55,840 bases of DNA, taken from Gammaproteobacteria bacterium (GTDB taxonomy: Bacteria; Pseudomonadota; Gammaproteobacteria; Steroidobacterales; Woeseiaceae). The notes under the pieces are model-generated. The model saw only the letters and a program-made list of their open reading frames with translations, ran no database searches and was not told where the DNA came from. Shown piece by piece: positions 49,719 to 55,840 of this stretch. The translations under genes were made by a program, and so were the position numbers. Where the stretch lies: contig QOPG01000009.1 of the NCBI GenBank assembly GCA_003331585.1, forward strand, positions 1 to 55,840, given 5' to 3'. Numbering within the stretch: the first letter of the stretch is position 1; every line of letters starts with the position of its first letter.

Positions 49719-50243
49719 ATGGCGAAAAAGAAAGTCACAAAAAAAAGAATCAGTAAAAAAGTTGTTAAGAAAAAAATCGTAAACAAAAAACAACGAAAAG
49801 ATCTTCTATCAAGTCCAATTAATGAGATAGGTCCATATAAGATTAAAAGAGGAGAAGCGTATATGAATGACTCTCAATTGAGTTATTTTAAGCAGCTTCT
49901 TACCAAGTGGAAAAGTGATTTAATTGATGAAGTAGATCGTACAGTTGTCCATATGAAAGATGAAGCATCAAATTTCCCCGATCCGAATGATCGTGCAACC
50001 CAAGAATCGGAATTCGGATTAGAATTAAGGACTCGTGATAGAGAGAGAAAGCTTCTCAAAAAAATAAGTTCTGCACTAGTAAGAATAGAGGAAGGTGATT
50101 ATGGTTATTGCGATGAAACTGGTGAAGAAATAGGTCTAAAAAGATTGCAAGCCAGGCCAGTAGCAACGTTATCTCTTGAGGCCCAAGAGAGAAGAGAGAA
50201 AGCGGAACGTCAATTCAGGGATAGCGACGATAGATACAGATAA
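49719..50243 (+). CDS. dksA: RNA polymerase-binding transcription factor DksA, zinc-ligand-poor form
   Basis: DksA enters the RNA polymerase secondary channel and works with ppGpp. The 174-residue protein has the coiled-coil tip motif DPNDRA (D88, D91, A93) and the closing GDYGYCDETGEEIGLKRLQA region. The zinc-finger positions read C131, T134, S152, A155 instead of four cysteines, so a structural zinc is unlikely. The first 27 residues are a lysine-rich low-complexity extension (AKKKVTKKRISKK). It is upstream of gluQ, the normal gammaproteobacterial neighbour, so it is the housekeeping locus and not an obvious extra paralogue. Confidence 0.94.
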   Translation: MAKKKVTKKRISKKVVKKKIVNKKQRKDLLSSPINEIGPYKIKRGEAYMNDSQLSYFKQLLTKWKSDLIDEVDRTVVHMKDEASNFPDPNDRATQESEFGLELRTRDRERKLLKKISSALVRIEEGDYGYCDETGEEIGLKRLQARPVATLSLEAQERREKAERQFRDSDDRYR

Positions 50244-51159
50244 AATCAATAATCCTATTGATAAACAATGCAACAATCGAAACAAATATAAAGGAAGATT
50301 TGCCCCTACCCCTTCTGGTCCACTTCATTTTGGTTCATTAATAACAGCCATATCAGGTTACCTTGATGCCAGAAAAAATAATGGTGATTGGTATTTAAGA
50401 ATAGATGATTCTGACAAATACAGAGTTAAAAAAAATGCCATATCATCAATAATTAAAACAATAGCAGCTCATGGGTTTGAATGGGATGGAGATATCCTAT
50501 ATCAATCAGATTCATCAGAAAAATATCTCGATATAAAATACAAGTTATTAAATAACAAAGCTATATATGGATGTATGTGCTCAAGAAATGACTTAAAACA
50601 AAATAAAATTGGACTAAATGGTCCAATATATGACTCCAAATGTCGAAACAAAAAAATTACAGGAGAAAAATCATATCGTATTGTCACTACTTCAAACATA
50701 ATACATTTTGAAGATCAATTACAAGGCTCACAAAGATGTGATGTTAAAAAAGATATTGGAGATTTCATAGTATGGCGAAAAGATAAAATAATTTCATATC
50801 ATTTGGCAACAGTGATTGATGATAACTCACTGGGTATTAATCATATCGTCAGAGGAAAAGATTTACTTAATTCAACATTCTGTCAAATATTTTTACAAAA
50901 AAATCTAGGTCTAACATCACCTCATTATTGCCACATTCCATTGGCACTGGATAATGAAAACAATAAAATAAGCAAAAGCATAGGAGCTGATGCATTAGAT
51001 GATGGTAGCCCTAATAAAAATCTTGTCAAAGGATTAAAAATCTTAAAAATGACGCCAGATAAGGGATTAGAGTCAGAAAGCCTGAAAACCATTTGGTCCT
51101 GGGCAATGAATCATTGGGATATCGATCGTTTGGCTGGCTTAAAATTTTTGAAAATCTAA
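50176..51159 (+). CDS. gluQ: glutamyl-Q tRNA(Asp) synthetase (start uncertain)
   Basis: GluQ-RS attaches glutamate to queuosine of tRNA-Asp. It is a truncated GluRS-like enzyme without anticodon domain: GRFAPTPSGPLHFGSLITA (HIGH-like), YLRIDDSD, the zinc set CMC...YDSKC near 125-155, and NKISKSIGA (KMSKS-like) near 275. No ATG or GTG exists in frame before GRFAP. A TTG at 50176 lies 68 bp inside dksA without a good ribosome site; the true start may be a rarer codon (ATA, ATC or ATT) near the dksA stop, giving about 295-310 residues. Confidence 0.88.
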   Translation: MRPKREERKRNVNSGIATIDTDKINNPIDKQCNNRNKYKGRFAPTPSGPLHFGSLITAISGYLDARKNNGDWYLRIDDSDKYRVKKNAISSIIKTIAAHGFEWDGDILYQSDSSEKYLDIKYKLLNNKAIYGCMCSRNDLKQNKIGLNGPIYDSKCRNKKITGEKSYRIVTTSNIIHFEDQLQGSQRCDVKKDIGDFIVWRKDKIISYHLATVIDDNSLGINHIVRGKDLLNSTFCQIFLQKNLGLTSPHYCHIPLALDNENNKISKSIGADALDDGSPNKNLVKGLKILKMTPDKGLESESLKTIWSWAMNHWDIDRLAGLKFLKI

Positions 51160-51177
51160 TATTTTTTAATTAATAGA

Positions 51178-53265
51178 TCAATCACTACTTACTTCTTTCA
51201 TACTCAAACGAACTCTACCTTGACGATCTACTTCTAATACTTTTACTTTAACTTCATCGCCCTCTGAAAGCTTGTCGCTGACTTTTTCAACTCTCTCTTC
51301 TGAGATTTGAGAAATGTGCACTAACCCATCTTTCCCTGGTAAAATTGTCACGAATGCACCAAAATCCATTAATCTTGCGACCTTACCATCATAGATCTTT
51401 CCAACCTCAACTTCTGCTGTGATGAGTTCAATTCTTTTTACAGCCTCTCGACCTGATGCACCATCGACGGATGCTACTTTTACAGTTCCATCTTGATCAA
51501 TATCAATGGAAGCTCCTGTTTCCTCTGTTATACCTCTAATTACCGCTCCACCTTTACCGATAACATCTCTTATCTTATCTGGATCAATTTTAAAAGACGT
51601 TATAGTTGGTGCCCATTCAGACATATCAGTTCTTGATGAATCAATAACTTTATTCATTTCACCGAGAATATGTAATCTCGCATCTTTTGCCTGTTTAAGT
51701 GCAATCTCCATTATCTCTTTTGTAATACCTTGGATCTTTATATCCATTTGAAGTGCTGTTATTCCATTTTCTGTTCCAGCGACCTTAAAATCCATATCAC
51801 CAAGATGATCTTCATCACCTAAAATATCTGTTAAAACAGAATAATCATCATCCTCCTTAACTAATCCCATCGCTACTCCCGCAACTGGAGCTTTAATTGG
51901 TACACCAGCATCCATAAGAGAGAGGCTTGTCCCACATACAGATGCCATCGAGCTTGACCCATTTGATTCTGTAATCTCAGATACGACTCTTATCACATAT
52001 GGAAATTCTTCTTGATTTGGCATTACAGCCTGAATACCTCTTTTTGCTAATTTGCCATGCCCTATCTCTCTTCTTTTTGGGGAACCTACAAATCCAGTTT
52101 CACCGACGCAATACGGAGGAAAGTTATAATGAAGCATGAATGAATCCTTATATTCTCCTTCAATTGCATCAATTAATTGTGCGTCACGATCAGTACCAAG
52201 AGTAGTAACAACAATAGCCTGAGTTTCACCTCTCGTGAACAATGCGGATCCATGCGTCCTCTCAAGCATTCCCACTTTAACATTTATGGGTCTTACAGTA
52301 GTTGTATCTCTTCCATCAATTCTTGGTTCACCTTTGACAACTCTTGTTCTAACTATTTTTTTTACCAGCGCAGAAAACGCACTCTTTAAGTCATCAATAG
52401 ACCATTTTTCATCATATTTTTCAGAAATTTCAGTGACTGTCTTTTCTTTAAAAGAAGCAAGAGATTCGTATCGACTCATTTTGTCACTTATCTTGTAAGC
52501 GGCTGTAATTTCTTCACTGCATGTATCGTGAATTAATTTTTCTAATTCTTCGTCTTTTGTGACTGGAGACCATTCCCAATCTGGTTTTGCCGCCTCATCT
52601 GCTAGTTCATTTATAGCATTAATTGCAATTTGCATTTGCTCATGACCAAACATAACTGCATCAAGCATTATTTCTTCTGAAAGAATACTTGCTTCAGATT
52701 CCACCATCAATACAGCGTCTGATGTGCCTGCAACCACTAAATCCAAATCAGAATCTTCGAGGGCGCTCACCATGGGATTAAGTGTGAATTCATTACCAAT
52801 AAATCCAACTCTTGCAGCACCAATTGGTCCAGCAAAAGGAAGACCTGAAAGTGTCAACGCCGCTGATGCTCCAATTAATGAAGGTATATCAGAATCAATT
52901 TCGGGATCAAGCGACATAACAGTTGCAATAACTTGAACATCATTGGTAAAACCCTTTGGAAAAAGTGGCCTTATTGGTCTATCTATCAATCTAGAAACAA
53001 GCGTTTCTTTTTCTGAAGGACGACCTTCCCTTTTGAAGAATCCGCCTGGTATTTTACCTGCTGCATATGTTTTTTCTTGATAATTAACTGTTAAAGGAAA
53101 AAAATCCCTGCCTTCGTCACCTTGTTTTTTGCCAACTGCTGTAACTAGAACTGAGGTCCCACCTATAGAGACAACTACAGCGCTATCTGCTTGTCTTGCG
53201 ATTTCGCCTGTTTCGATTTTTACGCTGTGATTACCATACTTGAATTCTTTTACGATTGATTTCAT
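51178..53265 (-). CDS. pnp: polyribonucleotide nucleotidyltransferase (PNPase)
   Basis: PNPase degrades RNA phosphorolytically from the 3' end as part of the degradosome. The 695-residue protein has two RNase PH-like cores (about 1-230 and 310-540, joined by an all-helical domain; [30 protein letters not shown]), a KH domain (about 552-612, [15 protein letters not shown]) and a C-terminal S1 domain (about 620-690, [20 protein letters not shown]). It follows rpsO by 74 bp and converges with gluQ. Confidence 0.98.
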   Translation of the reverse strand: MKSIVKEFKYGNHSVKIETGEIARQADSAVVVSIGGTSVLVTAVGKKQGDEGRDFFPLTVNYQEKTYAAGKIPGGFFKREGRPSEKETLVSRLIDRPIRPLFPKGFTNDVQVIATVMSLDPEIDSDIPSLIGASAALTLSGLPFAGPIGAARVGFIGNEFTLNPMVSALEDSDLDLVVAGTSDAVLMVESEASILSEEIMLDAVMFGHEQMQIAINAINELADEAAKPDWEWSPVTKDEELEKLIHDTCSEEITAAYKISDKMSRYESLASFKEKTVTEISEKYDEKWSIDDLKSAFSALVKKIVRTRVVKGEPRIDGRDTTTVRPINVKVGMLERTHGSALFTRGETQAIVVTTLGTDRDAQLIDAIEGEYKDSFMLHYNFPPYCVGETGFVGSPKRREIGHGKLAKRGIQAVMPNQEEFPYVIRVVSEITESNGSSSMASVCGTSLSLMDAGVPIKAPVAGVAMGLVKEDDDYSVLTDILGDEDHLGDMDFKVAGTENGITALQMDIKIQGITKEIMEIALKQAKDARLHILGEMNKVIDSSRTDMSEWAPTITSFKIDPDKIRDVIGKGGAVIRGITEETGASIDIDQDGTVKVASVDGASGREAVKRIELITAEVEVGKIYDGKVARLMDFGAFVTILPGKDGLVHISQISEERVEKVSDKLSEGDEVKVKVLEVDRQGRVRLSMKEVSSD

Positions 53266-53275
53266 TTTATTTGAT

Positions 53276-53288
53276 TCACTTTTAGTGA
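53276..53288 (-). promoter_or_regulatory. small hairpin in the rpsO-pnp gap before the pnp start
   Basis: TCACT-AAA-AGTGA forms a 5-bp stem 10 bp before the pnp ATG, preceded on the same strand by an A/T-rich tract. In enteric bacteria a processed hairpin in the pnp leader mediates autoregulation; this one is much shorter and its role is a guess. Confidence 0.25.
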
Positions 53289-53339
53289 TTAGATTTTTTT
53301 AAAATATGTGATTAGATATAGTGAGGTTATGTTTTAGTG

Positions 53340-53609
53340 TTATCTTCTCAGTCCCAACTTCTTAATTAAACTGGCGTATCTATCCTGATCTTTTGTTTTA
53401 AGATAATCGAGTAATTTTCGTCTTTTGCTGACCATCCTCAGTAGCCCTTGTCTCGAATGATGATCTTTTTTGTGTGATGCAAAATGATCTGTCAATTCAG
53501 TGATACGTTGAGTTAATATTGCAACTTGAACTTCGGGTGATCCTGTATCTGCATCGCCTCTTGCATTTTCTTTTATGATTTTACTTTTACTTTCACTCGT
53601 TAGTGACAT
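53340..53609 (-). CDS. rpsO: 30S ribosomal protein S15
   Basis: S15 nucleates assembly of the 16S rRNA central domain. The 89-residue protein shows [47 protein letters not shown] and [12 protein letters not shown], all family-specific. It lies between truB and pnp, as in nearly all gammaproteobacteria. Confidence 0.99.
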   Translation of the reverse strand: MSLTSESKSKIIKENARGDADTGSPEVQVAILTQRITELTDHFASHKKDHHSRQGLLRMVSKRRKLLDYLKTKDQDRYASLIKKLGLRR

Positions 53610-53653
53610 TACAAAAACACTCCAATGATATTTTACTTTTATTAAGACGCGCT

Positions 53654-53670
53654 ATTCTAACGCTTAGAAT
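53654..53670 (-). promoter_or_regulatory. perfect inverted repeat in the truB-rpsO gap
   Basis: ATTCTAA-CGC-TTAGAAT is a 7-bp perfect inverted repeat with a 3-nt centre, 45 bp before the rpsO start. No T-run follows on either strand, so it is not a standard terminator. An operator or a structured part of the rpsO leader is possible. Confidence 0.35.
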
Positions 53671-53742
53671 GAATAAGTAACAGCTTTTATAACAATTAAT
53701 TGGAAAAAAGTTTTGGTATTTTTATTTGTCATTCTATATTGA

Positions 53743-54633
53743 TTAGAGATGAAAAATTCTTTTCGGAGCAATCACTGAATTGTCAACTTGGGTTGCTATA
53801 CCCAATAGATTTTTATCTTGATCGAAAACTTTTATATGACCACTACCACTCAAGTTACAATGAAGGCGTTGACCATTCAAAAATTTCTTTGCTTGTGCAT
53901 GACTCAATTCAATATTTTGGAAATTAAATAGAGCATGCTCAATTGGTATAAGGTGTTCATCAAGAGATTCATTGTACTCAATAAACTTAGATTTTAACTC
54001 ATCGAACTCAATCATTCGGAATTGATCGAATTGACCTATGCGAACCCTTCTTAAGAATGAAGTATAAGCAAGCATACCAGCGCTTTTGGCAATATCTTCC
54101 ACTAAAACTCTTATATAAGTTCCTTTTGAGCAATGAACTGTAAATCTAATTGAATCTTTTGCAATATTTGTTACGTCGATTGAATAAATTGTAATTTTTC
54201 TTGGAGAGCGATCAACCGTTCTCCCACTTCGAGCAATTTTGTAAAGGCGTTTACCTTTGTGCTTCAGAGCTGAATACATCGGTGGTATTTGATTAGTTTC
54301 ACCCAAAAATTGATCAGTCACCTGTGTCCAAAAATCTTTTTTATACTGCAATATATCTGAAATTCCCGAAATTTTTCCTTCAGCATCGCCGGTATCCATT
54401 GATTGGCCAAGCTGAGCCTCAACTTCATATACTTTTGACTGATCAATAAGAAATTGTGAAATTTTGGTTGCTTCACCTAAACATATTGGAAGCATGCCTG
54501 TTGCCATGGGATCAAGAGATCCGGTATGACCCGCTTTTTTTGCGCCGATAAGATGCTTTAACTCTTGTAATGCTTGATTGGATGAAATGCCTTTTCTTTT
54601 ATCAAGCAGGATAATGCCATTTGACTCATTCAT
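53743..54633 (-). CDS. truB: tRNA pseudouridine-55 synthase
   Basis: TruB makes the universal pseudouridine 55 of the tRNA T-loop. The catalytic aspartate is D41 in GHTGSLDPMATGMLPICLGEA; VEAQLGQSMDTGDAEG, YSALKHKGKRLYKIAR and CSKGTYIRVLVEDIA follow. Length 296 is normal. A C-terminal PUA-like portion is present. It is between rbfA (22 bp upstream) and rpsO. Confidence 0.98.
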   Translation of the reverse strand: MNESNGIILLDKRKGISSNQALQELKHLIGAKKAGHTGSLDPMATGMLPICLGEATKISQFLIDQSKVYEVEAQLGQSMDTGDAEGKISGISDILQYKKDFWTQVTDQFLGETNQIPPMYSALKHKGKRLYKIARSGRTVDRSPRKITIYSIDVTNIAKDSIRFTVHCSKGTYIRVLVEDIAKSAGMLAYTSFLRRVRIGQFDQFRMIEFDELKSKFIEYNESLDEHLIPIEHALFNFQNIELSHAQAKKFLNGQRLHCNLSGSGHIKVFDQDKNLLGIATQVDNSVIAPKRIFHL

Positions 54634-54655
54634 TAATTTATTTTAAATCAATTAT

Positions 54656-55009
54656 TTACTTACTTTTTTTCGAGTTTTTTATTAATTCAGAAATTTCCAT
54701 TGACTTAGCTGTGCTCTGATCATGAAAAAATCGTAGCTCTGGAACATGTCTTACTTTAATCGCTGAACCCAATTTTTTTCTGAGAAAACTAGACGCTCTT
54801 TTTAGCCCGCTAGATGGAATCTCCATGTCACGCTCATATTTAAGAGAACTAAAATAAATTTTTGCAATACTAAGATCTTGACTTAATTCTATATCTGATA
54901 AAGTAATGTCTTGTAATGCCGGATCATCGACATCTCGATGAATCACTTCATTCAACGTTCTAAGAATTAGAGAGCCCATACGCTGACTTCTTGAAAATTC
55001 TTTGTGCAT
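54656..55009 (-). CDS. rbfA: 30S ribosome-binding factor A
   Basis: RbfA is a KH-fold factor for maturation of the 16S rRNA 5' end and cold adaptation. The 117-residue protein has SQRMGSLILRTLNEVIHRDV, ITLSDIELSQDLSIAKIYFS, LRKKLGSAIKVRHVPELRFF and DQSTAKSMEISELI. It follows infB by 10 bp. Confidence 0.97.
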   Translation of the reverse strand: MHKEFSRSQRMGSLILRTLNEVIHRDVDDPALQDITLSDIELSQDLSIAKIYFSSLKYERDMEIPSSGLKRASSFLRKKLGSAIKVRHVPELRFFHDQSTAKSMEISELIKNSKKSK

Positions 55010-55019
55010 ATTTTTTTAT

Positions 55020-55840
55020 CTAGTCAATTGTTCGAGCTATTTCAATTCTTTCATAACATTCAATCTGATCACCAATTTTAACATCGTTGTAATTTTTTAC
55101 GCCTATGCCACACTCAGTCCCCGATTGAACCTCCTTCGCATCATCCTTGAACCTCCTTAAAGATTCCAACTCGCCCTCATATATGACGATATTATCTCTT
55201 AATACACGGATAGGATTTAATCTCTTAACTACACCTTCCGTTACAATTGAACCTGCGATGTTACCTAACTTCGGTGACATAAAGACTTCTTTCACTTCAG
55301 CTAATCCAACAATGTTCTCTCTTACCTCAGGTGAAAGCAATCCATTTATTGCTGCTTTAACATCATCAATAGCCTCATAGATAATACTGTAATATCGGAT
55401 ATCAATTTCAGCTTCTTTCACTGCCGCCCTGGCAGATGCATCCGCACGAACATTGAACCCAAGTATCATCGCATCCGAAGCTGAAGCAAGCACTACATCT
55501 GATTCGGTTATTCCACCGACCCCCGAGCTAATGACGTTCACATTAACTTCATCATTTGATAATTTTGAAACAGCATCAGTCAATGCCTCAGAGCTTCCAT
55601 GAACATCGGATTTTATGAGTAATGAGACTACTTTAGAATCACTATTTTTCATTTGTGAAAAAATATCATCAACATCGGAACTTTGCTGCCTTCCTATTCT
55701 CGATTCTCTTGTTTTTAATTTTCTGTTTTCAGCTAGATCCCTTGCCTGCCTCTCATTTTTTACCACATAGAAGCTTTCACCTGATATAGGTGTCTTTGGT
55801 AAACCCAAAATTACAAGAGGAGTTGATGGTCCTGCCGCTG
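55020..55840 (-). CDS. infB: translation initiation factor IF-2, C-terminal part (cut by the window edge)
   Basis: The open frame runs from the end of the window to the stop and encodes about 272 residues of IF-2 domains II-IV. It starts in [13 protein letters not shown] and carries [58 protein letters not shown] and [20 protein letters not shown]. The GTPase domain and the N-terminal part lie outside. The order infB-rbfA-truB-rpsO-pnp is the standard gammaproteobacterial operon. Confidence 0.97.
   Translation of the reverse strand, partial: AAGPSTPLVILGLPKTPISGESFYVVKNERQARDLAENRKLKTRESRIGRQQSSDVDDIFSQMKNSDSKVVSLLIKSDVHGSSEALTDAVSKLSNDEVNVNVISSGVGGITESDVVLASASDAMILGFNVRADASARAAVKEAEIDIRYYSIIYEAIDDVKAAINGLLSPEVRENIVGLAEVKEVFMSPKLGNIAGSIVTEGVVKRLNPIRVLRDNIVIYEGELESLRRFKDDAKEVQSGTECGIGVKNYNDVKIGDQIECYERIEIARTID

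Overview
The window is a dense, AT-rich bacterial chromosome segment (by eye roughly one third G+C). It carries about 57 protein genes and three tRNA genes. I see no insertion sequence, prophage, CRISPR array or other mobile DNA. Gene content and order are those of a gammaproteobacterium: infC-rpmI-rplT-pheS-pheT-ihfA-merR, pheA-aroA-cmk-rpsA-ihfB-lapA-lapB, gyrA beside ubiG-mupP-yciK, smc-zipA-ligA, dksA-gluQ and infB-rbfA-truB-rpsO-pnp. Several of these orders match Pseudomonas-like genomes. Low G+C, tight packing (longest gene-free stretch 226 bp, 34582-34807) and frequent stop/start overlaps suggest a streamlined, possibly marine lineage; the exact clade cannot be told from sequence alone.

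Layout. Positions 1-6099 (+) hold leuA (5' end cut off), ilvE, leuC, leuD, leuB and hisC. Positions 6109-10091 (-) hold lysA, ilvD and a short threonine dehydratase. tRNA-Pro, a MerR-type regulator, ihfA, pheT, pheS, rplT, rpmI and infC follow (10133-15458, -), then tRNA-Val and uvrB (-), a divergent aspartate aminotransferase (+) and tRNA-Asn (+). Positions 19320-34581 (-) read, in transcription order: gyrA, serC, serA, pheA, aroA, cmk, an intrinsic terminator, rpsA, ihfB, lapA, lapB, a fused binding protein-permease, its ATPase, and a class V aminotransferase-like protein.

Positions 34808-38204 (+) hold ubiG, mupP, rmuC and yciK; rluB, scpB and scpA face them (38191-40617, -). Positions 40770-42698 (+) hold yciB, a YciI-like gene, a BolA-like gene and a parvulin. 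Positions 42714-49512 (-) hold smc, zipA, ligA and a DUF6502-like gene. dksA and gluQ (+) follow, and the window closes with infB (cut off), rbfA, truB, rpsO and pnp (-).

Together these cover leucine/isoleucine/valine, lysine, histidine, serine and phenylalanine/chorismate synthesis, translation, RNA turnover and chromosome segregation. The less routine points are: a DksA lacking three of the four zinc cysteines; a fused amino-acid ABC transporter paired with a class V aminotransferase-like enzyme lacking the desulfurase cysteine; an infC whose best start codon is ATC; a stand-alone LysA resembling the decarboxylase half of bifunctional aspartokinase/decarboxylases; and a DUF6502 gene at the end of the smc-zipA-ligA block. 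I found no convincing wholly new multi-gene system.
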